Source of the DNA: an uncultured Pseudocitrobacter sp.
GTDB lineage: Bacteria > Pseudomonadota > Gammaproteobacteria > Enterobacterales > Enterobacteriaceae
Assembly: GCA_913778145.1 (NCBI GenBank)
Contig: CAJYVI010000052.1
Coordinates: 1-41,283 of the forward strand
Reading direction: 5' to 3'
DNA: 41,283 nt
The translations under genes were made by a program, and so were the position numbers. Shown here piece after piece: positions 1-9,263 of the stretch (its first letter is position 1; each line of letters starts with the position of its first letter). The notes under the pieces were generated by a model. The model had not been told where the DNA came from and did not search any database. It saw only the letters and a list, made by a program, of their open reading frames with translations.

Positions 1-98
1 CTGTCTGCAACAGCACACTCGGTATGAAGCACGCAAACTGACTTCGTGCCGATGACGAAAACACGCAAACATCAGCAGTTAATTATGAGGTGTAGTCT
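1..98. other. Leader of dapE with no intact gene
   Basis: No open frame crosses this stretch in the forward direction; each frame has a stop (at about 25, 39 and 52). In E. coli the gene yffB (ArsC-like) ends a few bases before dapE with codons reading Glu-Val-stop, and the same GAG GTG TAG is present here at 87-95. The upstream frame, however, is closed at 39-41 and does not resemble the YffB C-terminus. Either yffB is truncated or replaced, or only its last codons are conserved. GAGG at 87-90 serves as the dapE ribosome binding site. Confidence 0.4.
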
Positions 99-1226
99 AT
101 GTCTTGCCCGGTCATTGAGCTGGCTCAGCAGCTTATTCGCCGCCCTTCCCTAAGCCCCGATGATGCGGGCTGCCAGGCGTTAATGATTGAACGCCTGCGC
201 GCAGCGGGTTTTACCATTGAACATATGGATTTTGGCGATACGCAGAATTTCTGGGCGTGGCGCGGTCAGGGAGAGACGCTGGCTTTTGCCGGTCATACGG
301 ACGTCGTACCTTCTGGCGATGCCGATCGCTGGATCAACCCCCCCTTCGAACCCACTATTCGTGACGGCATGCTGTTTGGCCGCGGCGCGGCAGATATGAA
401 AGGTTCGCTGGCCGCCATGGTGGTCGCCGCCGAACGTTTTGTCGCCCAGAACCCAAACCATCAGGGGCGACTGGCGTTTCTGATCACTTCCGATGAAGAA
501 GCCAGCGCCACAAATGGCACGGTGAAAGTCGTTGACGCATTAATGGCGCGCAACGAGCGTCTGGATTACTGCCTGGTAGGTGAACCGTCCAGCACCGAAG
601 TGGTGGGCGACGTGGTGAAAAACGGCCGTCGCGGGTCGATGACCTGTAATCTGACAATTCACGGTGTTCAGGGCCACGTGGCCTATCCGCATCTGGCCGA
701 TAATCCGGTACACCGCGCCGCGCCGTGGCTCAATGAACTGGTGGCGGTTGAGTGGGATCAGGGTAACGAATTCTTCCCGCCGACCAGCATGCAGGTAGCT
801 AACATTCAGGCGGGTACCGGCAGCAACAACGTGATTCCGGGCGATCTGTTCGTGCAGTTTAACTTCCGTTTCAGTACCGAACTGACCGATGAAATGATTA
901 AGGAGCGCGTGATTGCGCTGCTGGAAAAACATCAGCTGCGCTACAGCGTTGAGTGGTGGATTTCCGGGCAGCCATTCCTGACCGAACGCGGTAAACTGGT
1001 TGATGCGGTGGTCAACGCCATTGCGCACTATAATGAAATTAAACCGCAACTGTTGACGACGGGCGGCACATCGGATGGTCGATTTATTGCCAGAATGGGC
1101 GCACAGGTGGTGGAACTGGGTCCAGTCAACGCCACCATTCATAAAATCAATGAATGTGTGAACGCGGCCGATTTGCAACTGCTGGCGCGTATGTATCAGC
1201 GCATTATGGAACAGCTTGTCGCCTGA
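99..1226 (+). CDS. dapE: Succinyl-diaminopimelate desuccinylase DapE
   Basis: Cytoplasmic M20-family zinc hydrolase that removes succinate from N-succinyl-L,L-diaminopimelate, a late step of lysine and meso-DAP (cell wall) synthesis. The 375-residue length is standard for the family. The expected dinuclear metal site is visible: H66 and D68 in AGHTDVV, D99 in GAADMKG, base E133 with E134 in SDEE, E162 in VGEPS, and a C-terminal H348 in NATIHKINE. The ATG at 99 follows GAGG at 87-90. ypfN follows 24 bases downstream on the same strand, as in E. coli. dapA, an earlier enzyme of the same pathway, lies at 7.1-8.0 kb. Confidence 0.98.
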   Translation: MSCPVIELAQQLIRRPSLSPDDAGCQALMIERLRAAGFTIEHMDFGDTQNFWAWRGQGETLAFAGHTDVVPSGDADRWINPPFEPTIRDGMLFGRGAADMKGSLAAMVVAAERFVAQNPNHQGRLAFLITSDEEASATNGTVKVVDALMARNERLDYCLVGEPSSTEVVGDVVKNGRRGSMTCNLTIHGVQGHVAYPHLADNPVHRAAPWLNELVAVEWDQGNEFFPPTSMQVANIQAGTGSNNVIPGDLFVQFNFRFSTELTDEMIKERVIALLEKHQLRYSVEWWISGQPFLTERGKLVDAVVNAIAHYNEIKPQLLTTGGTSDGRFIARMGAQVVELGPVNATIHKINECVNAADLQLLARMYQRIMEQLVA

Positions 1227-1250
1227 CAATACATTTAAGAGGTAACGCAC

Positions 1251-1454
1251 ATGGATTGGCTGTCAAAATACTGGTGGGTTCTGGTACTGGTGTTTCTGGT
1301 TGGCGTGATGATCAACGTGATTAAAGATCTCAAGCGCGTCGATCACAAAAAATTCCTCGCCAATAAGCCGGAGCTTCCTCCGCATCGCGATAATAATGCG
1401 AAGTGGGACGAAGACGACGATTGGCCGAAACACGATGGGTCAAAAAAACCGTAA
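1251..1454 (+). CDS. ypfN: Small membrane protein YpfN (UPF0370)
   Basis: A 67-residue protein with one N-terminal membrane segment (about residues 8-24) and a highly charged, Asp/Lys-rich cytoplasmic tail. It matches E. coli YpfN, also directly downstream of dapE. Its function is unknown. It is probably co-transcribed with dapE because the gap is short and a strong terminator follows its stop codon. Confidence 0.95.
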   Translation: MDWLSKYWWVLVLVFLVGVMINVIKDLKRVDHKKFLANKPELPPHRDNNAKWDEDDDWPKHDGSKKP

Positions 1455-1460
1455 CAACAA

Positions 1461-1490
1461 ACGGGCCGGAAATCCGGCCCGTTTTGTTTT
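1461..1490. terminator. Bidirectional Rho-independent terminator between ypfN and ypfH
   Basis: A 10-base perfect stem, ACGGGCCGGA / TCCGGCCCGT (1461-1470 and 1473-1482), is followed on the plus strand by GTTTTGTTTT. On the minus strand the A-rich stretch before the stem gives a weaker U tract. It separates the convergent dapE-ypfN and ypfH units, and the ypfH stop codon lies in its T run. Confidence 0.9.
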
Positions 1491-2187
1491 AAAGCATCTC
1501 AATGAGATCGTCATTCTTTGGCGTACTGCCGCTTAACGCTTCATCAAAGTAATGTTTCGGAATGGTATAGCGCAAATGATCGAGCGCAAACTGCATACTG
1601 TGTTCGTCGATCGCATGCCCCAGGTCGTCAACGATATCCAATGTCACATCGCCACCTGCGGCCAATAACGCTTCCTGACCCGCCACCGCATGTGCAAGGT
1701 CGATAACCCGATCTTCACCGCCGTGAATCAGGTGTACCGTCGTGGAAGTCGATGCGGTTTCAGGCAGTGTGGCATAACGGCCATTAAAGGCAATGACGCG
1801 GGATGCCAGATTGGGTTCCGCTTTAACGCCCTCAAGCGACATAATCGCGCCTTGTGAGAAACCTATTAACGCGGTTGCCAGCGGGCCAACGCCGCTCTGT
1901 TTTTGCCAGTAGCGTACGGTTTCAATAAACGTTGGCATAATCGCATCAACACGCGCCTGGCGATTCTCTTCGGTCACGCCCTGCACAGAGAACCACTGAC
2001 GTGCCGGAGCCGGGCCACAAGGCTCGGCGCCACCTATGCTTACAATAAGCGCATCCGGAAACAGCGGCGCGAACCAACTGCCAATTTGCCCCATTGCCAC
2101 CGGGTTATCGCCCACGCCATGGAACAACAGCAACAGCTGTTGCGCGGGTTTAGCGGGGCTTTGAACGACAAAATGATCGTGTTTCAT
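1489..2187 (-). CDS. ypfH: Esterase/carboxylesterase YpfH
   Basis: Alpha/beta hydrolase of the phospholipase/carboxylesterase group, 232 residues, cytoplasmic (no signal peptide). The catalytic triad can be read as S111 in GFSQG, D159 in HGGEDRV and H191 in DLGHAID. The substrate in the cell is not established; E. coli YpfH hydrolyses short acyl esters. It is the last gene of a minus-strand group ypfJ-tmcA-ypfH and ends against the dapE-ypfN terminator. Confidence 0.93.
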   Translation of the reverse strand: MKHDHFVVQSPAKPAQQLLLLFHGVGDNPVAMGQIGSWFAPLFPDALIVSIGGAEPCGPAPARQWFSVQGVTEENRQARVDAIMPTFIETVRYWQKQSGVGPLATALIGFSQGAIMSLEGVKAEPNLASRVIAFNGRYATLPETASTSTTVHLIHGGEDRVIDLAHAVAGQEALLAAGGDVTLDIVDDLGHAIDEHSMQFALDHLRYTIPKHYFDEALSGSTPKNDDLIEML

Positions 2188-2261
2188 GGCTATCTCCTTT
2201 GTTGCCGCTCAGTTTACGCTGGCCGAAAAGAATGACCATGCCATTTAACTGAATGAGATAG

Positions 2262-4262
2262 TTAAAAAAATTGCACCTGCTTTAAGCGTTCGCGCAGCTT
2301 TTCGGCACGTTCAGGGTGAAGGTCGGACATCGCCTGCCCTGCTTCTTCACGCAGTCGCGCCAGCAGTGCTTTACGCCCATGAAGGCCCAACGCAGTGCAG
2401 ACTGCCGCTTCATCTTCCCGCGCCAGCCTGCGGCGCAGCGCGTTAAGTGGCAACGCGCTGAGAGAGGCCAACAAATGCAAATTGCCCAGCGTAGCCAGCA
2501 GCGGACGATGGGCGAAGGCAAAGCCCGCCAGATCCCACCACGCTTCATCACTAAGCATAGCCTCGGACACCTGGGGTAGCGTCAATTTCTCATCGACCCA
2601 CTCTCGCAGCCATCGCCACTCCTGACATAATCGTAAATGCTCATGCTGCGCCAGCTGTTTACCGGCATCGGTGAGTGGGAACAGCGCCATTGCGGCGTAA
2701 CAGCCGCTGCTGGCTTCACGCTGCGTGCCAATGCGCACCAGCGTAAACCCGCAGCGCTGCCAGAACTGCCAAAGCTCGTCGGTGTAACCAAAACTAACGG
2801 AGAGATAATCGCAGCCCGTAGCCTGCTCGCAGGCATGGGCGATAAGCGCAGAACCGATGCCCTCGCGCTGGCGCAAAGGATGTACCGCCACACGACTGAT
2901 GCGCCGCCCGGTCAGCGTTGCCGCCAGTGGGCTACCGCCGTGGGCGGCAAGCGACTGCGCCACCAGGTTCCCGCGCGGTCGACGAAAACCAGCCCATACC
3001 GCCTGGCTTAATTCGGCGGTCAATCCACCTTCATCTACCAGCCACAGCGCGCCCGCCAGGCCATAAGGCGTGTCGGCGGCGATAAAATGTTGCCCCGGCG
3101 CATCCATCATCCGCCGTAAATCGAGCGGTGAAGTGCGATAGTGCGCGCCGGAAAGAAGCTGGTACATCGCCGTGGGGAGTTTAGGTTCCGACAGCCATTG
3201 CGCCTGTTCTATCGCCCTGAAATTTAACGGGCCAGAGGGTGCAACGGTAAAACTGTCGTCAGCGAAAATCAGCAAATCGTTCACCACCGTTTCCAGCGGG
3301 CAGCCCGGCGCCCAGCGGACGGGCGTGTTGAGCGTAAATTGCTGTAGCGCGGGGAAACGTGCGCAGAACTTCAGCAAAAATCCCCGCCCCGTGCCTTCAT
3401 AGCCCTGAACGGTGGTGGTCAGTAAAAGATGTGGGAATCGTGAGGCGAGCTTTTCCAGCAGCGGTGCGGGAATAGCGGCGGCTTCATCCACCACCAGCCA
3501 GTCTGCGGTTTCAGCAGAAGCCAGCAGCGCGTCCGGCGCCATAAAGTGAAAACGTTCGCCGGCAAAAGCGGCGATGACGTCAGCAGATGCCCGCGTCGGT
3601 GCGGTAACGATGGCTCGCCCGTTCAGACTGCGGATGTGCATACCCGCCAGCGCCGATTTCCCCCGCCCGCGCTCGGCGGTAATGGCGATAACATGCGCGG
3701 GATGATCCGCCAACGCGTTGAGGATAGTGGCTTGTTCCGTATCAGGCTCACCGCTGGCGCGTAGCCAGTGAGGGCGTGCTGGGAAATTGACGATCGGGAA
3801 AGCCTCTCCCTGTCGCCACAGTAGTGCTTCAGGGCTTACGCGCAATACATTGCAAAAATGGTGCACAAAGCGCGGCGTGGCAATCGCTTCTGGCGAGTCG
3901 CTCCAGCGTAAAGAATCGGCATCCGGCAGATGCGGCCAGCGCGACCATTCCGGCACCAGCAGCAACAGCCAGCTTCCGGCGCGCAGCGTGCCGGCAAGCG
4001 CGGCAAAAGCGGCAACATCGAAACCCTGGCGGGCATCAAAAATAGCGTGCTGAAACTCACGACCCAGTAGCGTCACCAGCTTTGCTGGCGCGCAGTACGG
4101 TTCTACTTGTGCGTCAGGCCCGACCCACAAGACGTCTGCCTGAGCGCAATCACGAAAGGCGTACGCCTGCTGCAGCGCCCAGTCAGGCTCGCCGCTGATA
4201 ACCAGCAGACGGCGCACGCCCTCCTGCGCCATGCGCGGCGCGAGGGTTAAAAGTTCATCCAT
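2262..4262 (-). CDS. tmcA: tRNA(Met) cytidine acetyltransferase TmcA
   Basis: Acetylates C34, the wobble base of elongator tRNA(Met), from acetyl-CoA with ATP or GTP hydrolysis, preventing misreading of Ile codons. At 666 residues it is close to the E. coli enzyme (671). It has an N-terminal domain, a Walker A motif AERGRGKS at about 196-203, a Walker B-like VVDEAAA, and a GNAT acetyltransferase domain around residues 455-510 (RVAVHPLRQREGIG). It lies 17 bases downstream of ypfJ on the same strand. Confidence 0.97.
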   Translation of the reverse strand: MDELLTLAPRMAQEGVRRLLVISGEPDWALQQAYAFRDCAQADVLWVGPDAQVEPYCAPAKLVTLLGREFQHAIFDARQGFDVAAFAALAGTLRAGSWLLLLVPEWSRWPHLPDADSLRWSDSPEAIATPRFVHHFCNVLRVSPEALLWRQGEAFPIVNFPARPHWLRASGEPDTEQATILNALADHPAHVIAITAERGRGKSALAGMHIRSLNGRAIVTAPTRASADVIAAFAGERFHFMAPDALLASAETADWLVVDEAAAIPAPLLEKLASRFPHLLLTTTVQGYEGTGRGFLLKFCARFPALQQFTLNTPVRWAPGCPLETVVNDLLIFADDSFTVAPSGPLNFRAIEQAQWLSEPKLPTAMYQLLSGAHYRTSPLDLRRMMDAPGQHFIAADTPYGLAGALWLVDEGGLTAELSQAVWAGFRRPRGNLVAQSLAAHGGSPLAATLTGRRISRVAVHPLRQREGIGSALIAHACEQATGCDYLSVSFGYTDELWQFWQRCGFTLVRIGTQREASSGCYAAMALFPLTDAGKQLAQHEHLRLCQEWRWLREWVDEKLTLPQVSEAMLSDEAWWDLAGFAFAHRPLLATLGNLHLLASLSALPLNALRRRLAREDEAAVCTALGLHGRKALLARLREEAGQAMSDLHPERAEKLRERLKQVQFF

Positions 4263-4279
4263 GATCGCGATTCATTAGC

Positions 4280-5149
4280 TTACAGCATTTTGCCGAACGT
4301 ATTGCACTGCGCCGGGTCACCGCTATCCAGCCCGCGTTTCAGCCAGGTATAGCGCTGCTGAGATGTGCCGTGCGTGAAGCTATCCGGCACCACGCGCCCC
4401 TGACTCTGCTGTTGAAGACGATCGTCACCAATCGCTTGTGCCGCATTCAAAGCCTCTTCCAGATCGCCCGGCTCCAGCACGCCCTGTTGCTGCATCGCAT
4501 GGCCCCAAACGCCCGCAAAGCAGTCTGCCTGCAGTTCCATACGTACCGAGAGCTGGTTCACCTGTGACTCGGACGCATTTTGCTGCATCTGACGCACCTT
4601 CGGTTCAATACCCAGCAGCTTCTGCACGTGATGCCCAACTTCATGAGCGATCACATAGCCCTGAGCAAAGTCGCCATCTGCGCCCAGTTTCTCTTTCATG
4701 TCATCATAGAAAGAGAGATCGATATACACCGTGGTGTCCGCCGGGCAATAGAATGGGCCCATGACCGACTGGCCGGTACCACAACCCGTACGCGTCGCGC
4801 CGCGATACATCACCAGTTTTGGTGCCGGATAGGTTTTGCCCATTTTTTCAAACTGCTGTGCCCAGGTATCTTCGGTAGTCGCCAGGATAACGGAGGTGAA
4901 TTTGGCCGCTTCGTCATCCCGAGGGCTAACGGAGCGTTGTTGGGAGGATTGCTGGGATACCGGTTCCCCGGTCAGGAAACCGGTGAGATCGACGCCGTAA
5001 TAGCCCGCGACAACCACGACGATCAGCAGAATGATGCCGCCTTTCCCGCTGGGAATACGAATGTTTCGCCCGCCACCTGATATCGGCGAGCCGGAATCAT
5101 TTCGTCTGTCTTCAACATTGTCACTTTCGCGACGACCTTGCCAACGCAT
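4280..5149 (-). CDS. ypfJ: Neutral zinc metallopeptidase-like membrane protein YpfJ
   Basis: A 289-residue protein of the YpfJ/KPN_02809 zincin family. A basic cytoplasmic N-terminus and a Gly/Ser-rich stretch precede one membrane segment (about 38-51). A soluble domain follows, with the HExxH signature at 169-173 (AHEVGHH) and a downstream Gln-Ala-Asp motif that may supply a further ligand. No natural substrate is known. It is the first gene of the minus-strand group followed by tmcA and ypfH. Confidence 0.92.
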   Translation of the reverse strand: MRWQGRRESDNVEDRRNDSGSPISGGGRNIRIPSGKGGIILLIVVVVAGYYGVDLTGFLTGEPVSQQSSQQRSVSPRDDEAAKFTSVILATTEDTWAQQFEKMGKTYPAPKLVMYRGATRTGCGTGQSVMGPFYCPADTTVYIDLSFYDDMKEKLGADGDFAQGYVIAHEVGHHVQKLLGIEPKVRQMQQNASESQVNQLSVRMELQADCFAGVWGHAMQQQGVLEPGDLEEALNAAQAIGDDRLQQQSQGRVVPDSFTHGTSQQRYTWLKRGLDSGDPAQCNTFGKML

Positions 5150-5277
5150 AACTACCTCGAGCCTATCATATTAATAATAGTTATGATCGTAGGCGGTTCA
5201 GGCGAGGATTACCACAGGAAATAACGGGGAAGTTCAGAGGGTGCTGGCACCCTCTGCGAGGTAAAGACTTACGGGGA

Positions 5278-5991
5278 TCAGTCCAGTTTTACACCCAGAC
5301 GATGCGCCACTTCTTCGTAAGCTTCAATCAGACCGCCGAGGCTTTGGCGGAAACGGTCTTTATCCATTTTGTCCATGGTTTGTTTATCCCACAGACGGCT
5401 GCCATCTGGCGAGAATTCATCGCCCAACACCACTTCGCCTTTATACAGACCAAATTCCAGTTTGAAATCGACCAGGATCAGGCCAGCGTCATCAAACAGT
5501 TTTTTCAGGACATCGTTTGCTTTGTAGGTCAGTTCTTGCATACGTGCGAGGTTTTCTTTGCTCACCCAACCGAAGGTTTCGCAGTAAGATTCATTGACCA
5601 TCGGGTCATGCATCGCATCGTTTTTCAGGAACAGGTCGAACAGCGGTGGATTCAGTTCGATACCTTCTTCAATCCCTAAGCGTTTCACCAGCGAGCCTGC
5701 CGCACGGTTACGCACCACGCACTCTACCGGCACCATATCCAGTTTTTTCACCAGACATTCGGTGTCAGAGAGCAGACGTTCCATCTGAGTCGGGATACCC
5801 GCTTCTTCCAGTTTGGTCATAATAAAGTGGTTGAACTTGTTGTTCACCATGCCTTTACGATCGAACTGCTCAATGCGCGCACCGTCCCCTGCTGACGTAT
5901 CGTTACGGAATTCGAGCACCAACAGGTCCGGGTTTTCCGTACTGTAGACGGTTTTCGCTTTACCACGATACAACTCAGCTTGCTTTTGCAT
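5278..5991 (-). CDS. purC: SAICAR synthetase PurC
   Basis: Phosphoribosylaminoimidazole-succinocarboxamide synthase, joining CAIR and aspartate with ATP in de novo purine synthesis. It has 237 residues, as in E. coli, with an N-terminal glycine-rich Lys segment (YRGKAKTVY) and the family motif region around residue 170-200 (LVDFKLEFG). The ATG has GGAG eleven bases upstream. A PurR box lies 51 bases upstream, so purine repression is expected, as for purM-purN at 23.8 kb. Confidence 0.98.
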   Translation of the reverse strand: MQKQAELYRGKAKTVYSTENPDLLVLEFRNDTSAGDGARIEQFDRKGMVNNKFNHFIMTKLEEAGIPTQMERLLSDTECLVKKLDMVPVECVVRNRAAGSLVKRLGIEEGIELNPPLFDLFLKNDAMHDPMVNESYCETFGWVSKENLARMQELTYKANDVLKKLFDDAGLILVDFKLEFGLYKGEVVLGDEFSPDGSRLWDKQTMDKMDKDRFRQSLGGLIEAYEEVAHRLGVKLD

Positions 5992-6041
5992 CTTTATTAC
6001 TCCTGGTGAGATTTAACTTAAAACTTGCCGCTTTTCTGCCG

Positions 6042-6057
6042 ACGCACACGTTTGCGT
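6042..6057 (-). promoter_or_regulatory. PurR operator of purC
   Basis: ACGCACACGTTTGCGT matches the PurR consensus ACGCAAACGTTTGCGT at 15 of 16 positions and lies just upstream of purC. PurR with hypoxanthine or guanine would repress here, as established for E. coli purC. Confidence 0.9.
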
Positions 6058-6067
6058 ATCATATCAG

Positions 6068-6093
6068 AAAAAAGGGCCGGATTGCTCCAGCCC
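6068..6093 (-). terminator. Rho-independent terminator after bamC
   Basis: On the minus strand, GGGCTGG and CCGGCCC arms (6087-6093 and 6074-6080, one mismatch, six-base loop) are followed by six T residues (6068-6073). It ends the dapA-bamC transcript before purC. Confidence 0.75.
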
Positions 6094-6099
6094 TGAATA

Positions 6100-7134
6100 T
6101 TACTTGCTAAATGCTGCCTGGAAGACGGCGACCAGCGCGTCGTTCTGAGACTGCGTCAGCGTATGCCCTTTCGGGTCAATGAATTGCAGACTGCTGCGGT
6201 TGTCGAGATCGCCGACCTGCAGTTTGTAATCACCGGAGGTCAGGCCCGGATCGGTTGCGCCCAGATCCTGCCAGCTGCTGTCAGACAGCGGCTTGTAGGT
6301 CACGTTGATGCTGCCTTGAGAACGGGTGCTGTCGGTCACTTTCATGCCCACTTTTTCCAGCACGCCAGGCAGACGTTGCCATACCTGGTTGAACGGACCA
6401 CGCACCACCAGCATTGGCAGGCCAGTGTCATCCGCTGCGCTCTGCACATCGAAGGTGGAACCCGCTGCGCTTTGTGAAGCATTCTGCGCGGCGGTAGCGT
6501 TCTGATCGAGGCCTGCGGAGATAACGTTCAGCATCTCTGCGCTGTAGCGCTGCAACGATGCGGTATCGGCAACCGGTTTGCCCGCTTGTTCCAGGTTAAC
6601 CAGTTTCACGAGCATCGCCTGCTGATAACCCTGCGGTTTCACGGAGACTTGATAACGACCACGGTACTGCTGGTCTTCATCGAGACGGTTCCACTCAACC
6701 CAATCGGTGGTTAAGGTTTGGGTGGCGTCATCACGCTTATCGATGGTGTAGTTTTTACCCTGAAGGATGCTCACTACCTGCGGCCACAGGTTACCGCTAC
6801 GGCCACTTTCGACCAACAGCGTGGCGGTATCGCCCGTGAACTGCGTGCGCGCACCAGAAACCAGCGCCAGAGGCTGTGCCGGCGGACGGATGTCCAGGGC
6901 TTTACCTACTGCGCCGCTACCGTTAGCAACCGGAATGTTATAATCACCGCGTTGGACCGGCAGGATCATGCCAGCCGGCGCGTGAAGTTCACTTAACGGC
7001 GTAGCATCCAGATAGGATTCATCACCGCTCACCTGGCGCTTGTAACGCGAGTCGGAACTACACGCTGCAAGCAGCAGGACAAGTGAAACACCCGCAACCT
7101 TCGCCAGGCGCGACTTCTGTACTGAGTAAGCCAT
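6100..7134 (-). CDS. bamC: Outer membrane assembly lipoprotein BamC
   Basis: Lipoprotein component of the BAM complex that inserts beta-barrel proteins into the outer membrane (formerly NlpB). The signal peptide ends in a lipobox, LLLAAC, with Cys at about residue 25. An unstructured N-terminal lariat region that contacts BamD and two helix-grip domains follow. I start it at the ATG at 7134 (344 residues, as in E. coli) rather than the in-frame TTG three bases upstream, because GGGAG is five bases from this ATG. It lies 16 bases downstream of dapA and is co-transcribed with it. Confidence 0.97.
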   Translation of the reverse strand: MAYSVQKSRLAKVAGVSLVLLLAACSSDSRYKRQVSGDESYLDATPLSELHAPAGMILPVQRGDYNIPVANGSGAVGKALDIRPPAQPLALVSGARTQFTGDTATLLVESGRSGNLWPQVVSILQGKNYTIDKRDDATQTLTTDWVEWNRLDEDQQYRGRYQVSVKPQGYQQAMLVKLVNLEQAGKPVADTASLQRYSAEMLNVISAGLDQNATAAQNASQSAAGSTFDVQSAADDTGLPMLVVRGPFNQVWQRLPGVLEKVGMKVTDSTRSQGSINVTYKPLSDSSWQDLGATDPGLTSGDYKLQVGDLDNRSSLQFIDPKGHTLTQSQNDALVAVFQAAFSK

Positions 7135-7150
7135 CAAATCTCCCTAAACT

Positions 7151-8029
7151 TTACAGCAAACCGGCGTGCTTCATTGCAGTGGCGACAATATCACGACCGT
7201 GGTCGGTGATAGGTGTCATCGGCAGACGCATCGTATCGGTTGCTACAAGTCCCAACTCCTTACATGCCCATTTAACCGGGATAGGATTGGGTTCGACAAA
7301 TAATTTATTGTGCAGCGGCATCAGACGTTGGTTGATGACGCGCGCTTTCGCAAACTCGCCAGCGGCGGCCAGTTTACACATTTCTGCCATATCACGCGCA
7401 GCAACGTTTGCAGTGACGGAAATCACACCCTGTCCGCCGAGCTGCATGAAGTCCAGACCCGTGGCATCATCACCGCTCAGCAGGATGAAATCGTCTGAAA
7501 CCAGCTCTTTGATCTGGTGAACACGACTTAAGTTCCCTGTTGCTTCCTTGATTGCGATAATATTTTTTATTTCAGCCAAACGACCCACGGTTTCTGGCAG
7601 CATATCGCAACCCGTACGAGAGGGCACATTATACAGAATTTGCGGCAAGTCAGTATGTTCTGCGATCGCTTTAAAGTGCTGGAACAGACCTTCCTGAGTC
7701 GGACGGTTGTAGTATGGAGTCACGGTCAGGCAACCGACAACGCCGGTGTTGTTGAAGCGCTGGGTCAGACTGATCGCTTCTGCGGTGGCGTTCGCCCCGG
7801 TGCCCGCGATAACCGGAATACGGCCATCGGCCAGCTCTACGGTCATCATCACGACATCGCCATGCTCATCGTGGCCAAGCGTCGCCGATTCTCCTGTCGT
7901 CCCTACAGATACAATCGCCGAGGTCCCGTTGGCGACATGGTAATCAATCAGTTTTTTCAGGCTTGAACGGTCGACATTACCTTTCTCATCCATCGGCGTG
8001 ACAAGCGCTACAATACTTCCCGTGAACAT
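7151..8029 (-). CDS. dapA: 4-hydroxy-tetrahydrodipicolinate synthase DapA
   Basis: Condenses pyruvate with aspartate semialdehyde, the first committed step of lysine/DAP synthesis. It has 292 residues in a TIM-barrel aldolase fold. The Schiff-base lysine is K161 (AIKEATG), with the supporting residues T44/T45, Y133 and R138 all in place. bamC follows it on the same strand. It is divergent from gcvR, with about 155 bases between the genes, as in E. coli. Confidence 0.98.
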   Translation of the reverse strand: MFTGSIVALVTPMDEKGNVDRSSLKKLIDYHVANGTSAIVSVGTTGESATLGHDEHGDVVMMTVELADGRIPVIAGTGANATAEAISLTQRFNNTGVVGCLTVTPYYNRPTQEGLFQHFKAIAEHTDLPQILYNVPSRTGCDMLPETVGRLAEIKNIIAIKEATGNLSRVHQIKELVSDDFILLSGDDATGLDFMQLGGQGVISVTANVAARDMAEMCKLAAAGEFAKARVINQRLMPLHNKLFVEPNPIPVKWACKELGLVATDTMRLPMTPITDHGRDIVATAMKHAGLL

Positions 8030-8184
8030 GGGGCCATCCTCTGTGCTGACGTGCGGACATGAGTCTCAATGGTACGTTTGGTACTGTAATAAAAGCAAGA
8101 GACTGAAGCCCCTCAGAATGTTGTATGCCGGTTTTTTTTATGCTTTCCTAGGGAATACCTCACCTTTTTGAAGGAAACACCGGT

Positions 8185-8757
8185 TTGACAGCCACATTAC
8201 AACACTATTTGGTCATTACCGCGCTGGGCGCCGATCGCCCTGGCATTGTCAATACCATTACGCGTCACGTCAGTAGCTGCGGCTGCAACATTGAGGATAG
8301 CCGGCTGGCTATGCTGGGTGATGAGTTCACCTTCATCATGCTGCTTTCCGGCAGTTGGAACGCGATAACGTTGATTGAATCCACGCTGCCGCTGAAAGGC
8401 GCAGAACTGGATCTGCTGATCGTCATGAAGCGCACCACCGCTCGACCGCGCCCGGCAATGCCTTCCACCGTGTGGGTACAGGTTGAGGTGCCTGACTCTC
8501 CGCATATTATCGAGCGCTTCACGGCGCTTATTGACTCCTGGGAGATGAACATCGCGGAGCTGGTTTCCCGCACTCAACCGGGTGATGCAGAAACCCTGCC
8601 CCAGCTGTTTATTCAAATTACCGCACATAGCCCTGCTACGAAAAATGCATCAAATATTGAGCAAGCGTTCAAAGCCCTATGTACAGAACTGAATGCACAA
8701 GGCAGTATAAACGTCATAAATCATTCCCAGCATGACGAACAAGATGGAGTTGCCTAA
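8185..8757 (+). CDS. gcvR: Glycine cleavage system regulatory protein GcvR
   Basis: Accessory repressor that binds GcvA and, with glycine status, controls the gcvTHP operon. It has 190 residues with two ACT domains (about 6-85 and 92-170). The start is a TTG at 8185 preceded by AAGGA at 8171-8175; E. coli gcvR also uses TTG and has the same length, and no ATG near this position would keep the conserved N-terminus. Its stop codon overlaps the bcp start by one base (TAATG). Confidence 0.96.
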   Translation: MTATLQHYLVITALGADRPGIVNTITRHVSSCGCNIEDSRLAMLGDEFTFIMLLSGSWNAITLIESTLPLKGAELDLLIVMKRTTARPRPAMPSTVWVQVEVPDSPHIIERFTALIDSWEMNIAELVSRTQPGDAETLPQLFIQITAHSPATKNASNIEQAFKALCTELNAQGSINVINHSQHDEQDGVA

Positions 8758-9227
8758 TGAACCCACTGAAAGCCGGTGACATCGCACCGAAATTTAGTTT
8801 GCCCGATCAAGACGGCGAGCAAGTAAATTTGACCGACTTCCAGGGACAACGCGTACTGGTTTATTTCTACCCGAAGGCCATGACGCCGGGCTGCACCGTG
8901 CAGGCCTGCGGTCTGCGCGATAATATGGATGAGTTGAAAAAAGCGGGCGTAGAAGTACTGGGCATCAGCACCGATAAGCCGGAAAAACTCTCCCGCTTTG
9001 CTGAAAAAGAACTGCTGAACTTCACGCTGCTGTCCGATGAAGATCATCAGGTTTGTGAACAATTTGGCGTCTGGGGCGAGAAGTCCTTTATGGGCAAAAC
9101 CTACGACGGCATCCACCGTATCAGCTTCCTGATTGATGCCGATGGAAAAGTTGAACACGTCTTTGATGACTTCAAAACCAGCAATCACCACGACGTGGTG
9201 CTGAACTGGCTTAAAGAGAGCGCGTGA
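8757..9227 (+). CDS. bcp: Thiol peroxidase Bcp (peroxiredoxin Q)
   Basis: Thioredoxin-dependent peroxiredoxin that reduces hydrogen peroxide and organic hydroperoxides. It has 156 residues. The peroxidatic Cys46 and resolving Cys51 sit in TPGCTVQAC, the atypical two-Cys arrangement of the BCP/PrxQ group. It is translationally coupled to gcvR and followed by a strong terminator. In E. coli the hyf hydrogenase operon follows; here perM comes next. Confidence 0.97.
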   Translation: MNPLKAGDIAPKFSLPDQDGEQVNLTDFQGQRVLVYFYPKAMTPGCTVQACGLRDNMDELKKAGVEVLGISTDKPEKLSRFAEKELLNFTLLSDEDHQVCEQFGVWGEKSFMGKTYDGIHRISFLIDADGKVEHVFDDFKTSNHHDVVLNWLKESA

Positions 9228-9230
9228 TGT

Positions 9231-9261
9231 AAAAAAGCCGACGTTTAAGCGTCGGCTTTTT
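9231..9261. terminator. Bidirectional terminator between bcp and perM
   Basis: GCCGACG (9237-9243) and CGTCGGC (9250-9256) enclose TTTAAG, with A6 before and T5 after, so it can act for both converging genes. Confidence 0.92.
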
Positions 9262-9263
9262 AT

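Noticed and set aside
540..1250. Long open frame opposite dapE (236 residues)
   Set aside because: It is the antisense shadow of a well-conserved gene, lacks a ribosome binding site, and its composition is that expected from the complementary strand of GC-rich coding DNA.
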